A stretch of 64,000 nt of DNA from Dimorphilus gyrociliatus (GCA_904063045.1 CAJFCJ010000001.1:3417501-3481500), one strand, 5' to 3'. Positions 24,947-38,188 are shown, counted from the stretch's first letter. Translations and numbers: made by a program. Notes: generated by a model from the sequence alone, not told the origin.

Positions 24947-27215
24947 GTGTCAAGCCCACCAGCTGTATTACTACTAGCGAATCAACATTATTTACTTATA
25001 CACACTTAAATACGATTAAAAGGTATTTTAAAGCGCGAATCTTTAACATTATTTAAAAAAAAATGAAGCTCTTCCCTCTTAGAAAACTAGAGGAAACTAA
25101 GACGTTATTCGCTAAACACTGCCAATTGTGTTTTGTTGAATGTGTTAACGTGAATAGTAAAAAGGATATTTTATTTTTTTTAGATAATTACCTCCAAAGA
25201 TGGAAAAATAGTGATTATTTAGTCATCTTTGAAAGTTTCGTTAGGGAATATAAGCTGGTGTTTGCAATGCTTATTTCATAATTTGTATAATGTTGTAATA
25301 TAGTAATTTTTTGAAGCTGTTAAAAAACAAAAAGTGGGCGAATAACGGTTTATAAAAAATTTTTGTTTGTTGTTTAAAATTCGCCATGTGTTATATGTTT
25401 TTTTGCCAATTGGTGGCGCTCAAATACTGCTTATATAACAGAGCCACGCACTAGTTTTTTTTTCAAGAAATGCATTTTTCATTTTCATGTGCAGTGCGCT
25501 ATCCCACTCTCGTTTATATAGTATATTTTGAATGTGTGACGTTATCCTATATCTACTCTAATGAACTAGCAAAGGATAGTATTGAACATGTGTGAGCCCA
25601 AAATAAGATGTCAAATTAACGAGGATTGCCGTAAAGAAACGTTTTGTTAAGCACACTCAAATTGTATGTAATTAGTTACATCAGTATTTTTCTGTTCTAC
25701 ATTCGCAATCCTCTCTTTTCCATGTTTACGATATATTCGGAATATGTTGCTAAACTTGATTTTTTTTTTTAGGCTAAGTGCATATTTTTACGAGTGTGCT
25801 AAGTGCAGACGATGCAAATTCCGTCCTGAAATTTGTATTAATGTGTGTGTATAAAAAAAAGAGGAGGTGTTTTATTCAGGACCGTGTTTTATTAATTCAA
25901 TTTGCTCTTCTATTGAAAAACTAATTGAATTTTTAAAACTAAAATTTCAAGCGAGGTCTTTTTATCTGGTTAAGTTTATATAATCTTTTGAGAGATTATG
26001 AATCTTGTTTTTCTTTATAAAAATTTAACATCTGAGAGAAATTTATTTAAAAACTATGAGATAAAAAATATTGAAAAAAAAAACAAAAAAAAGCACACTC
26101 AAAAACGAAATCCTCACCATCTCGCCATAACTTATTTCTTCTAATTATTTTCTTTTTTTTTTTTTGAATGAATAGATAGCTTTTCAAAAAATATGTTTGA
26201 ATAGACAAATATATCAACATCAATGTCCGTAACAGTAAAAAAAGGAAAAGTTTTGTATAATTATTTAAAATAAGAAACATCATTGCCGAGATCTCGCTTC
26301 TATATAATTTTTGTAATAATTGTTAAACAGTGCTTCTACGGACCTTCCAGGAGTGTGCTATGATATAAATTTTTTATGTAAGTTTTTTTTTCTTTTCGAG
26401 AAAGAAGTTGAAAAACTTCTTTCAAAGAAATCTTATGTAACAACTGCAATTTGGAAATGTTTTCTTTTTATATATATAAAGCTAAATTCCAACATCTGAG
26501 ATTGAAAATCTTCGTATATGATTATATATCCGACTATCTACATATATATTTATATACTTTTTTTTTATAAAAAACAAAAAGGAACCAAAATTAATAAGTT
26601 TATTAAAAAGAATGTAGGGTTAAGATTTATTCATTTTTTTTTCCGCAAAATTCAATAAACGTTTCCAAATTGCTTCTATGTAAAAACAATTTATACAAGT
26701 GAAAACTTTAAAAGAAAAACAATTTTGAACGTTAAAAAACAAACAAATCATAAATTTAAAATGAAAGTGAAGCTTCTTTAAAACTTCGTCATCGTTCAAA
26801 ACTTTTTTTTTTGAAAGGATTAAGTCAAGTCAAAAAAAAGTGAAATTTGTGCGTTTAACTATGAATGCAAAACAGTTTTATGTATAACTTCAATAGATAT
26901 TGTTCTTCGTTTTTAACTTTATACTTGCCCTACAACGAAAAGTATCAAAATTTATGAATTTTTGAATAAACAAACTAAAAATTCTGGTGTTTGAAAAAAA
27001 GTCTTATGATCTCTTTTCTTTAAAATCATACTTATACTTTTATCGACATTAAAAAAATGAGCCAACTGTATTTTTTATAAACACTAAACAAAATAGACGA
27101 CGGTACAACATAAAATCTCTAATAGACAAACAAAAAAATAATGACAAAAGTTTCTTTTCACAAGTTTTTTTCTTGCCTAGTGAAACGCTTTTGATTAATT
27201 TTTTTCTCAATCGCT
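24947..27215. other. gene-free AT-rich stretch between convergent genes
   Basis: Contains the 3' ends of DDX6 (plus) and the SWIB gene (minus). Many A or T homopolymers, no exon with family resemblance. A 72-codon frame at 25063-25281 has no recognisable feature and lies where a DDX6 3' UTR is expected. Confidence 0.5.
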
Positions 27216-28762
27216 TTAAGATGTATCAGCTGACATATGCTTTGTTAAGAATTTCATCATTCCAAACATTTTAACCCTTTTTCTGCCTGTAAATAAAATA
27301 TATTACAATAATTATCTTTCTGGAAAGAAAATCATGAAAGGAAACTTACCAAAAACTTCCTGAAGAGCGTCATCACATAGGGTAAATTGCTTGTTTCGAG
27401 GATCCTAATTGTATAATTATTTCATTCGTTATAGTGGAAATAAACTAAAGTAATGGTTGCAAGATTTTTACCTGAAGGTTCTTTTCCTTAACATAACCCC
27501 ACATTCTCTTGACAACTTCACTTCTTGGTAATTTCTCTGCTCCAACAACTTTAGCTAAAGCTTCAGAGAGAACAAGGTCTGCGTTGTATCCAGTTTTCTC
27601 TACAATGGTAAGAAAAAGACTTTCAGTGTCATACTGTTCGTATTCTTCACAAGCTACATCCATTTATATACACAAATTATATAATTCTTATTTCTATCAA
27701 ATACAACAGTTGGTAATTGTCGGGGAATTTAGTTTGTAAAGGTACGGTTAAGGTTAAGAATTAGGATAGGAAAGGTTTTGCCTAATAGGACATTCTAATC
27801 ATAGAAAAATTGTAACATTCACGAAACAAAGTTACAGTATACAATATCCTTACTTTTAACGGCTTTCTCTGGTTTGTCATTTGTTGTAGCGGCAGCTTTC
27901 TTCTTTGGTTTTGCTTTTGGCTTCTTTGGTGCTTCGTCGTCGTCGTCACCATCCCACTAAAAAAAATGATAAAATCAATTTTAGCGATTTTTTAAATTGA
28001 AACGCAACGTCTCTAATGGCATTTTAATAAATTTATAATAATAATAAATAATTATTATTATACTTTTCTTTTTACTTACGTCGGAATCACTTTGATTTTT
28101 CTTCTTTTTCTTCAGTTTTGGTTCATCATCATCGCTGGCCTAGAAATATAAACAGATTACATTATAGAATAATTTTAATATATCGAACGTACAGCTTCTT
28201 CTGGCTCTGAGGCAGACGAATCATGCGCCTCTTTCTCTTCCATTTCTTCAAGACATGCCATAACGAGATCGTCTATTTGCTGTTTTCTATTTTGTAATAA
28301 AGAAAAAATATTATACTATTTATTTCTACAGATTTTGTAAGAATTCATATATTAATTTTCTAAGAGATATGTGGAAAAAGAAGAAAAAAGTTCTTTTTTT
28401 TCCCTAATATAGAAGTGAATAACATTCGGTTAATTATTCTTTATATATATATATATATTTTTATACATTTATTAATAAAAATCTATTTTTTTTTAAACTA
28501 TTTCATAAATTTTTCTAAAATTTATTGCTTACTTTTCCAAAAGATCTTCGTCGTACTTTTCTTCTAATTCCTTTCTCACCTTCTTGGCAGAAATAGAGTT
28601 CAGGTCGGCGCCTTTCAAAATTTCTATAAAATCATAATAAAATGAATAAAAGCTATAACTGTTGTTACGAAAAACTATTCTTGAATTTTTTCCTTATCTT
28701 AAATTCTTAAATAGCAAACCTAAAATATCCTTCTTCAGTTTATTTTCTGTAATTTCCGACAT
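27216..28762 (-). CDS. DEK_C plus SWIB/MDM2 domain protein (UAF30-like)
   Basis: Eight small exons on the minus strand: 28762-28720, 28623-28533, 28286-28193, 28139-28080, 27956-27854, 27653-27472, 27404-27350 and 27286-27216. Phases agree throughout, giving 232 aa. Residues 1-65 resemble a DEK C-terminal domain (LKGADLNSISAKKVRKELEEK). Residues 66-135 are acidic and Lys-rich (EEMEEKE, SDDDE, DGDDDDE, then KKPKAKPKKK), as in nuclear chromatin proteins. Residues 155-218 are a SWIB domain (LAKVVGAEKLPRSEVVKRMW, KEKNLQDPRNKQFTLCDD). This architecture is known from yeast UAF30 and TRI1, linked to Pol I transcription and chromatin; the animal role is less clear. The acceptor of exon 6 (GATGTAG, at 27654-27655) is weak and could be misplaced, but it is the choice that keeps frame. 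Confidence 0.88.
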
Positions 28763-29280
28763 TACAATTTGTTTCAAAACAACAACCGGAAGTCAAAGCC
28801 GCGAAGCCCGTAAGTTTTGTGTGGTTACCGGTTCCGCTTTCCAGTCTCAAAGCCTAAACAAGGATTAGTCCTCGCTACCCAGTAATGTATAAAAATGCAG
28901 TAGCGATTCATAAACAAGGTAGAAAATCGTAAAATAATTATCAATTACATAAAATAAGTTAGTAGCTTTTAATTTCTTTTCTAAAATATATTTTATTATG
29001 ATTTAATGTGATGGTTATGACTAAATACTGGTTAGCCCCGCTTCACGCTGTGCTCTGGGTCAAGGTTGTCCTAGGGGGAATTACGTTTTTATAGTAATAG
29101 GTCTGTTGAAGAGAAGAATTCCTGTGTTATATATCATATTAGAGAAGAAGACTTTTGAAATAGAAAATGCAAAGAAATGCATATAAACAAAATATAAATG
29201 ATTTATAGCTTGGTTTATTCTTAATGCTTTTGAAAATATTTTATATAAATGCTTTGATTATAAAAAGAAGAATTTTAATA

Positions 29281-29320
<40 letters not shown>

Positions 29321-29738
29321 AGCTGTATTTATATGCATATATATGCGTATAGAACCAATGTAATATGACATATATCAACTTTTTTATACTAGCCACATAA
29401 AACTACTATCTAGCCATGAAGAGAATAAATGAAATTGGTGTTGAAAACACTTTCGATTAAATTTAGAAATACCAATCCGATTACGTAACTTGCGTAATAT
29501 GATGGAATAGAACTTTTTTTATATTATATTCATAGATACTTAATATTGCTTAAGAGTGAAAAAAATAGAAAAATGTTCAAGTGACTCCAAACGCCATGAG
29601 TCTTTTCCTGGCCTTATTTTAGCATTACTCTCTAACTGGGCACAACTTCCGCTTTTACAAATCGATATATTTACATTACGATTTACAATTTTTTACTCTC
29701 TGCATTTTTTGCTGCATAAACCTTTTAAAGCAACAAAA
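28763..29738. promoter_or_regulatory. divergent promoter region, SWIB gene / PDCD4
   Basis: Head-to-head arrangement with 976 bp between start codons. A relatively GC-rich block at about 28785-28880 adjoins the SWIB gene start, and a second (GTTAGCCCCGCTTCACGCTG and on, about 29031-29090) lies in the middle. A (TA)n run is at 29285-29317. No TATA box can be assigned with confidence. Confidence 0.4.
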
Positions 29739-32520
29739 ATGTCGAACGGAGATGGAAATCATCCTGGTGTAGAAATCCTGGAAAATAAAAACCAATTAAA
29801 GAATGGAGAAACTCTTTTTGGGGAAGAATCCCTGCAGAACGCACCGTTTAAAGAACCGAGACTCTTCAAGAGAGCTAAGAGAGTCATGTCTGCACCGCAA
29901 AAAGAAGATAAACAAGCGTTGAATTTGAAGCGAATGCCGTTTTCAAAGAATAGCAAGAAGTCCAGAACTGGAAGACGGGGTTTGCCAAAGAAAGGTCATT
30001 GTCCCAGAAGTGGGTCAACTATGGTGAATTCCTTGTAGAGTATCAAACACACGTCAATTTAGAATTATTGTTCTACGCGGTAAAGAATAGAGAAATAATA
30101 TTTTAGGTTAAAATTTAGCATTTATGAAAATAACAATAGATTTAGAATAATTGATAGGTATAATTGAATTCGCAGAAAGTCGTCTAGTCGAATTGCGTCT
30201 AACTTAAAAAAACAGAAAAGTAGGTTAAACTAAAAATGTTTTTTATTTATTTATATTTTTTTTTAGTTGGTAGCAAAAAATAGTTTTTTAAGCGTAACGT
30301 TAAAATTTTTATTTTAAAAAACAACATAAATAGTCTTTATTTATATCAACCGAATTCTATTTTAGATAAAAGATATCATATCTATAAAAAATATTCTTAT
30401 CTTGTAACGTGCTAAATTTTGTCTTTGTACATATAACGGGCTTCCCTTTACTAATACTTTCTCCTTCCTCTCTGTCAATTAGGCTATATAGATATACGTA
30501 TTTCTTTTGAATTTATGTACAGTATGTACAGTAGTTGACGCATATCTTATGTAGGGTGAGTAGTGGTTTTTATATGCTTTTGTCCTATTTTTTCTTAGAA
30601 AGGGCGTAAATTATGAAATAGCTTTTTTGCTTTAAAAGTTGATATTTTGTAACTAGTATTCGAGACTGTTAGCTAGCCTCTCCCTCTCTCTCTCTCACTC
30701 TTGACTCTGCGAAAATATTGGAAATGCCAACAAAAACTATATACCTTACAAATATCCGGTTAGGGAAAAAGCACTTAGGCCACGAAACTTGTTTTTTTTT
30801 TTCTTAAACCTTGAAAATAGAGATTGTTTTATTGTGTTAATATTGTTTTTTTGATATAGGTTTGAGAAAATAGCATATGATCAATTCTGATCTAATCATT
30901 AAAATATTCGTGTTAATAGTTTGTGACCTATTTTTTTTGCGTTTTGAGCCTAACCCTTTAGATTCCTTGATCTAAGGTGACTACAATTTGCAAATACCAA
31001 TACTTCTCTTTTCCTTCCTCCACACACACTCTCTCTCTTTCTCTTGCTGTCTTTTTATTTAATTACTTTGTTTGATAAAGATATATATCATCTACTTAAG
31101 TCTATATTAGGATTTAGATAATACTATTAAAACAGAGAGTATAGGAATCACAATAATAGTAAATGAAATGAAAAGTTGTTCCTCTTTTTTAATTAACCTT
31201 TGTTGTTTTCCTTTATCTAAACATAATATACACTTCTTAATTCTTATTATTAGGTGGCGGCGGCGGCAAAGGAATCTGGGGTCTTCCAGGTGCTGAAATA
31301 ACTGAAGAAGAAAATACCGAAGATAAATGCGATCCTAATTACGATTCGGATTCCGCAACCGAAGGTGTTCGCTTGGTATCCGTTTCCCCTCCTCTCTTGA
31401 CAAATGTTAACGAAATCAGGTCTGCAGTTGAGAATCTTTTAAAAGAATTTTTCGAACATGGCGATACTAATGAAACTATTGAATGCTTGGACGAATTGAA
31501 CATTTCGCTGGGTCTTAGATATAAGATTATTGTTATTGCCGTTTCATTGGCAATTGATCGTCATGACCCTCAAAGGGAAATGACATCACGCCTCATCGCC
31601 GATTTATCGATGTCGATGCTGGTTGAAGAAGATATTCAAAAAGCTTTTGACGAGCTTTTATCGGTCGTCCCTGATCTAGCGATCGATGTCCCAGAGGCTG
31701 CCAGTATGCTCGGAAGATTTATGGCAAGAGCGGTAGCTGACGACTGTCTTCCACCTGCTTTTATGAAACAGTACAAGGTATTGAATACGAATAATTGATA
31801 TTATCGACTTTATTCTTATTAGGCCTTAATATGGCGTCGTTAATTGTTTCTATTCTTTTCTTTGTGTATAGGGAAGATCAGAAAGCTCTCAAGCAGCTGA
31901 TTCTCTAAGTAAATCTGAAGTTCTACTTAATATGAAACACGGTATTGTTCGTTTGGATAACGTTTGGGGGGTTGGAGGTGGAACAAGGCCAGTTAAAGCT
32001 TTAAAGAAGCGCATAGCGCTACTGCTCACCGAATTCCTTTCTTCAGAAGATGTCGACGAAGCGACAAGATGCTTAAAAGAATTGGACGTTCCTCATTTCC
32101 ACCACGAACTTGTTTATGACGCCGTTGTTATGTCAATTGAAAAGTCAACCGAGCGTGCAGCTCAGCTAATATGCAACCTTTTGAAGAGTTTATGTGAGAC
32201 AATTGTCATCACCCAGGACCAAATGGAGCAGGGTATGAAACGAGTTTTTGAGGAGATGTGTGAAATATGTATTGATGTTCCGGCTGCTTACGTTCTACTT
32301 GAACATTTGGCGAACAAAATGAAGAGTAGCGGAATTCTGTCGGACAGACTATATCAAGAACTACCGTCGAGGTAAGCTTAAAAAGAAAAATAACAAAACG
32401 GATATTTAATCAGTTATCTTTGAAAGCAAAAGTAATCTAATAGTCGTTTTTCATTTCACTTTGAACAGAGGACGAAAGCGTTTCGTATCAGAAGGTGATG
32501 GAGGCCTTATCAAGTCGTAA
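29739..32520 (+). CDS. PDCD4: programmed cell death protein 4 (PDCD4)
   Basis: Four exons (29739-29994, 31254-31777, 31872-32371, 32469-32520) give 443 aa (human PDCD4 is 469). The N terminus is basic and disordered (RLFKRAKR) and ends in the family signature GLPKKGGGGGKGIWG, which the 1.26-kb intron 1 splits. Two MA3 domains follow: about 139-260 (NLLKEFFEHGDTNET, REMTSRLIADL) and about 300-425 (ELDVPHFHHELVYDAVV). The linker WGVGGG matches the family. The C terminus RGRKRFVSEGDGG is nearly identical to vertebrate PDCD4. MA3 domains bind eIF4A and block its helicase action, repressing cap-dependent translation. The beta-TrCP degron DSGxxS of vertebrate PDCD4 is not visible in the N-terminal region. 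Confidence 0.97.
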
Positions 32521-32771
32521 AAATAATCCGAGTGAACGAAAACACTTGAGTTTGTAGTTTTAACTGTAAAATTTTGCGAATTGCTAGACATGGTGAAAAA
32601 CTTAAAAAAGCCAAGAAAAAAAGAAAATACCTCAACGTAAAAATGAAAAAAAATAACAGAACTGTGTGTTTGCTTATATATATATATACAGTATACATAG
32701 ATATATTCAAGTATATGTATTGAAGAAAAAAACACATACATACGTAACTTTTGTTTCTGTTTGTTTTTTTA

Positions 32772-32777
32772 AATAAA
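32772..32777 (+). terminator. polyadenylation signal AATAAA of PDCD4
   Basis: Canonical hexamer 251 nt after the PDCD4 stop. It lies only 16 bp from the stop codon of the opposing gene, so cleavage would probably occur within that gene's coding sequence. Confidence 0.6.
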
Positions 32778-32792
32778 GACAAAGCAAACGTT

Positions 32793-33762
32793 CTACGTTT
32801 CCTCTTCGAATTTTCCAGAGTCCCTTAGCCATTGTATTATACGCCATCGACTCGCCGAAGATTCTTCAACATCCATCGACGACTGACATTGAATTTTTTT
32901 GAGATTTTCAACGCTTAATTTCAGATTTCGTTCCTGTTTTCTGCCGAAAGCACTCTTTACTTGAAAAGGAGAAGAGAAACTTTTATCTTGCCTACTGCAA
33001 AAGTATTTCAATTTCATACGAGCCATATCATAATTTTCTTTAGCTTCGTTGAATGCAGTTTGTACCCTACAAGGTGTATTTCTCGACGAAGTTAATTGAG
33101 TAGTCGGGGAACCGAGAGAAGGCAAATATAAACTTTTAATAGCTATTGTAATATAGATACGAAAAAGTGAAAAGATACTAGAGGGAGCTCTTGTATTTCT
33201 TTAATTTGTCATCAAGTATAATTAATTAAATGTATATTCTAAAGAGTGTGAGTATATTTAAGAGAAACGTCGGTAGCGATTAGAGATTCTCGCCGTCTCT
33301 ATACAGTATATACTGTATATATTTTGTTCTATTTCATCTTTATACATTAAATAAATTGTTTCTTTATCCTTTAAATTTAGAAAAGTATCATAAAAAGAAA
33401 GTAGTTTACGAAAGATATACAAAGTAACAAAGAGAGAAAGAATGAAAAGTAACAGGAAGATTTGGAGAGACACTCGTGTTGATTGTTTTTACTAGTTGTA
33501 GGCTTAACTTACTGCAATTTTACATACATTATATACTGTCTATATGTATATATACAAGACAGCACTCTTCTCTTGTTTCCCCCCTACTGGTATTTTGTAA
33601 TATTCCGGTTCCTCTGATAACGGGTAGTGGTGGAGCAGGACTCGACAATATCTTTTCAATCTTCGAACTCTTTTTCCTTTTTGAACTTAATGAGAAAAAG
33701 TCTGTAGATTGACGATTCAATGCTCGTATCCTGAACTTTTGATATGGCGAAACATTCGACAT
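32793..33762 (-). CDS. hypothetical protein, 174 aa, two exons
   Basis: Exon 1 runs 33762-33588 from an ATG (MSNVSPYQKFRIRALNRQ...). Exon 2 runs 33142-32793 and ends in TAG. A phase-1 donor (ACCA/GTAGGG) joined to acceptor ATTACAATAG keeps frame across a 445-bp intron. The product is basic and Ser-rich, with KRKKSSKIEKI and a Pro-rich SSPAPPLPVIRG stretch in exon 1. A likely helical region (FNEAKENYDMARMKLKYF) and a C-terminal SRWRIIQWLRDSGKFEEE follow. There is no signal peptide, membrane segment or family I recognise. It is tail-to-tail with PDCD4, with 272 bp between stop codons. The exon pairing is my inference; exon 2 is better supported than exon 1. Confidence 0.5.
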
Positions 33763-34554
33763 AATTACTAGTCTGACCAGGTAAAGTATATTCTAGCGGA
33801 AGAAGAGAAAAAAGTAAAATCTTGAAGCAATCTAGTTATATTGCCCATAAATTATAAATACAGTATATTATTCGACAAATCGAAGCCGGATTAGCGATTA
33901 TATAAATAGTATTAAGAGTAAATATGACAATTATATACTGTGGCTAAGCCACTTTATGATAAGTTGTAGACTCTTGAAAGAGTAGTTAATTGACAAGGAA
34001 ACAATAGAAATGATTAAGCCTATAATTTCTATTTTACTTAATTCTCTCCTCTAAGATCTTCTGAGACGGCTTTCTCCTTTTTAGTTTTCTAATTTTCTCT
34101 TCAGAAGTAACAACAACAACAACACAACAACGACGGTGACGTCGACCTTGCCAATAATAATATCGAAGAGAAAGGATCGGTTACAAAGTACTTTCTACAT
34201 TTTCCCTTCATTTAATATACTTAATTTATCTCGTAAAATAGAGTAGGTTTATGATATTCTTAGCCTTTCTCTTCTTCCTCTTCTTCCGCATCTTTTCTTG
34301 CGTTATTTTTAAAAGTTTACAGCGAAGAGAGGTGAAATAAAAACAAGATTAATTATATATTCGCTTCCTCTCTATCTCTCTTATCTATCATCCATCTTTC
34401 TATCATATCTGGCTGTAGTAATAATTAATGCAGTAGGCTTAATTAAATGAATATCACTGTATTTTTTAAGAGAAAAGTCGATAAACTCATCACTGTGGGA
34501 CATATTAAATAACAGTCAATTTTCCCTCGTTTTCGTATCAAAAATTAAGAGATA

Positions 34555-34586
<32 letters not shown>

Positions 34587-34961
34587 AGGAATGAATGAAT
34601 TAGTGAGTGACTGAGCGAATGAAAAAACTAGAGAAGTAAGCAAGTGATTGAATGATTAAATAAAATTAATTAATCAATCAATTAATCAATTAATTGATTA
34701 AATAGTTAAATAAATAAAAACATAGTAAATCCCTAATAACAGTGTCTGTTTAGATTTTTAAGCGTTGCAATGTTGTTGTCTGTAGGATATAAAGACGAAT
34801 AACATTTAAATTACATAGGACGAAACGGCATAAATGAGACAATTTGTCTTAAAATACAGTATACAATACATTGGCACATATGTAAAAGGTATATACGTAT
34901 ATTGTATACTGCAATGCTATTAATAATAATAGTATGGTAAGAGTCTGTATTTCTATTCAAA
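33763..34961. other. intergenic; repeats only
   Basis: AT-rich, with a (GAAA)n tract at about 34553-34588 and nested ATTA/AATC palindromic tetranucleotides at 34660-34705. No exon seen. Confidence 0.5.
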
Positions 34962-37900
34962 TTATACAATTGTTCCACTTAGGGGAGCATCTTCTACTTG
35001 ATCGTGATCTTCTATTTTTATATGAAAAGCCGTCGTTGGCATTAGCTCTTTCTCAGCTCCAGGAGGCTCTTGTCTTTTCATCTCTTTTATCTTTCTTTCG
35101 TCGATCAACGGCGAAGCTTGAGGAGAAAGGGAACTTGGCTTGATTAGATATATAATGTCGTCTTCGATCAACTCCAGATCATATTCTGGATTGATAATAA
35201 CGTACGATGTAGTGTTTCGTCTAGGGTTCATATGAGTGTAAGCGTCGGGTGACATATCCAGCGACAGCATTCTACTCTGAACCATCTGGATGATTTCCTG
35301 ATGCTCTATAGCGGCTTCGTCGTGTATTTGAGAGGTAGAATAGCGCGATGAGGACGATTTAGATTTTCGACTCCTTCTAAACGAATTTCTAAATCTCCAG
35401 GTAGGTGGGCTAGAAACTTCCGGATCTCTTTTTTCCAGTTTTTGAGTTCTATATATACCAATGGGTATTTCGCAGGTTGTAGAGCAGAGACGCTGATATA
35501 ATCTTCCATAGGTCTTCAACCATAGGTCTTCCGGTTTTATTCTCATCTAAAATTTAAAATCGATTAGAGGACGACCAGTTAAGTTGATTAGAAAAAGAGT
35601 TCGTACAACTGAATACTTGATTCTCGTAGTATTTATACTATTAACAATCTACTTACGCTGCTTAGATGTCCAGATCCAACGGCTTGATCGATTCCTAGCA
35701 GCAGTCTTATGAAGGTAATAAGGTAGGATTTAACGAATGCCTGATAGAGTAATCCATCTAGCATGCTAGCGCTAAAGACGTTTCCTGCCGCAAAAGGCAA
35801 CCTAAACATATAGTATAGGTGAGAACCTCTTTCTTTTTCCTTCTTTTCCATTTTCGATACTCTTAGCGAGAATGAATCTTTGGCTCTAAACTGCATAAAT
35901 CTCATATTGTTGGCGTGGCATAATTCGGTAATAATATTAGCTTTTGGAAAGAGTCTGTGCATAGTCTGCACAGCCACAATCGTATTGCAGTCACTTAGCG
36001 TATCCTCATCCTGCGCGTTGGAACTCTCTTTACTGGAGACAATAACGTTATTGGCAAGATTAATGCCGGATTTTAGTAAATTATCTAGATTATCCATCGA
36101 GCCCATGATCCAATAAACCATTGGTAAGTAGCAAATAGTATCTAAAAACTTTGGATCGGGTTTTTTCTCAAGGAGTAGGACAATTGGATTTAAAGACTTT
36201 TTAGGTCTGGCGTGAGATCTTAGGGGTATAATAAAATTATATAAGCCATTACTGGCGTAATCGGCAATAACTATGACGGCGCCGTTTGTCCATTGGTAAT
36301 CCGTTGCCGTCTTATAGGAGCAATGCGAGCAGGCCGAAGTTAGCTGAAGGCAGCAAAGTGGACGTTTATTTCTCATTAAATGGCACAGCGTTGGACTTGT
36401 TCCGATATACGGCGTTACCGGTGGGAAACCTATTGAAAAGTAAGGAAACATTGATGAATTAATGGTTATTGGAATTTTTTCCCCTTCTAATTAATACCTT
36501 TTACGTAATTATCGTCGTCGTCGTCACTAGACTCTTCGCTCGTTTGAGCACCTTCATTTTCTCTACACTCTTGTTCGCAAATTGGTGGAATAGTGGCGAT
36601 ACTCGGCTTTCTCTTCATGGCTTCGGTAGGAACATTTAAAAAGTCTTTACGAACTTCGGCTTGAGCTAAAGAACGATTAAAGTTGATTTCATTAAAGAGA
36701 AATTCGATAAAATTGAAGAAGAAGAAGAAGAAGAGGAAGAGGAGTAACAGGAGGTTGAGGAGGAGGAAGAGAATTTAATTTAAATAGCTAATAGAGAAGC
36801 ATGCATTAATGTTTAAGGAATACAGCATTCAATCATTAGTTAAAAGTAAAGGAAAGATAAGATAAAAGTGAATATACAGTAAATATATAATATAGATACT
36901 GTATATACTGAATAGTAAGAAGATGCTTGAAATTTTAATCCATTACCTGAACTGGGACTATCTGTAAAGAGAAAAGAAGTATATTTAAAAAAATAGTGTC
37001 ATCTTTTTAAGAGAGAAGAAAGGCGTAGGGGAAAAAAAAGAAAGTACAAAATAAAGATGAATATATATACAAGTATGCATATCATTCTCATACTTAATAA
37101 ATACATCAACCGTCCATAATCTCAACTCTATTTCTTTTTATATCTCTTTTTATCTAGTTAAATCTCTTCTTTTTAGACGAAAAGATTAGATTTAATCCGT
37201 AAAAAGATGTCTCGATTGCGGATGGTTTAAAAATTCGTGTATGAAAAAGTGAATGTTGTAAAGAAATATCCATAAAAAAGAATCTTCTAAAGCAATAATA
37301 AAGGGAATAAACAAAATTAAAAACAATAATGTTTACAACGTGATTGACAGACAGACAAACAAACAAACAAACAAACAAATAAATAAATCAATAATTATTA
37401 AATGTTTCTTTAAACAAAGATATAAATAAAATAAAGGAAAAATATATAGAACTGTGCTTTATATTTGTGCGATAAGTTTTGTTAATTGCTTTACTTTAAT
37501 TAATTAATTAATTTATTTATTTATTAATTTATTACTACTTTTTTTTTATTGTTATTATTAATACTATTTTGCTTTTTTTTCTCTTTTTTTTTGACAATTT
37601 TCTAAGAAGAAAAAACACCTACGATCTCGCCTCTTTAATATTCTGCTAAATGTAGGCCTACTACTTGATCTCTTTACCGCTAAGGCAACGGCGCCTGAAA
37701 ATATTATATATATATACTGTATACATATTATATATATATATATATAAACTTTATATATATATAGATATATAGATATATGATAAAAAAATAGGCCCATAAA
37801 AGAAAGAAACATATTAAAATTATTACTTTTCTTTCGGTTGAAAACAAAAGAAAGAGAAGAAATAGCATTACTAATAATAAAGGAAACTTTTCTCCTTCCC

Positions 37901-38145
37901 TAACAATTATCTTGGTAACAACTTTTGAATTAGAGTTATAGTTAATTTCCTGTTAATTAATTAACTATATAGAAATATATAGAAATTCTATGGAAGATTA
38001 AGGAATGTAGAGGAGAGAGAGAGAAAGGAAAAGTAAAGAGAAAATTTTGATGACGAATGACAAGTTATATATACATAATAGACAGTATACACTACAGTCT
38101 TATTGAATGTATGATATTTTCAACCGAAAGAAATACAGAAGTGAT

Positions 38146-38188
<43 letters not shown>

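Noticed and set aside
25063-25281. 72-codon frame after DDX6
   Set aside because: Lies in the expected 3' UTR, with no homology or upstream promoter feature.
28820-29100. tRNA-like GC-rich blocks between the SWIB gene and PDCD4
   Set aside because: No cloverleaf, A box or B box could be aligned. They are better explained as divergent promoter sequence.
34660-34705. Terminal inverted repeat of a transposon
   Set aside because: The palindrome is made of ATTA/AATC tetranucleotide repeats, with no partner copy, target-site duplication or transposase nearby.
36720-36775. Possible acidic coding exon made of GAA/GAG triplets
   Set aside because: It is a GAAGAAGAAG/GAGGAG microsatellite in the channel intron, with no splice sites that fit the phases.
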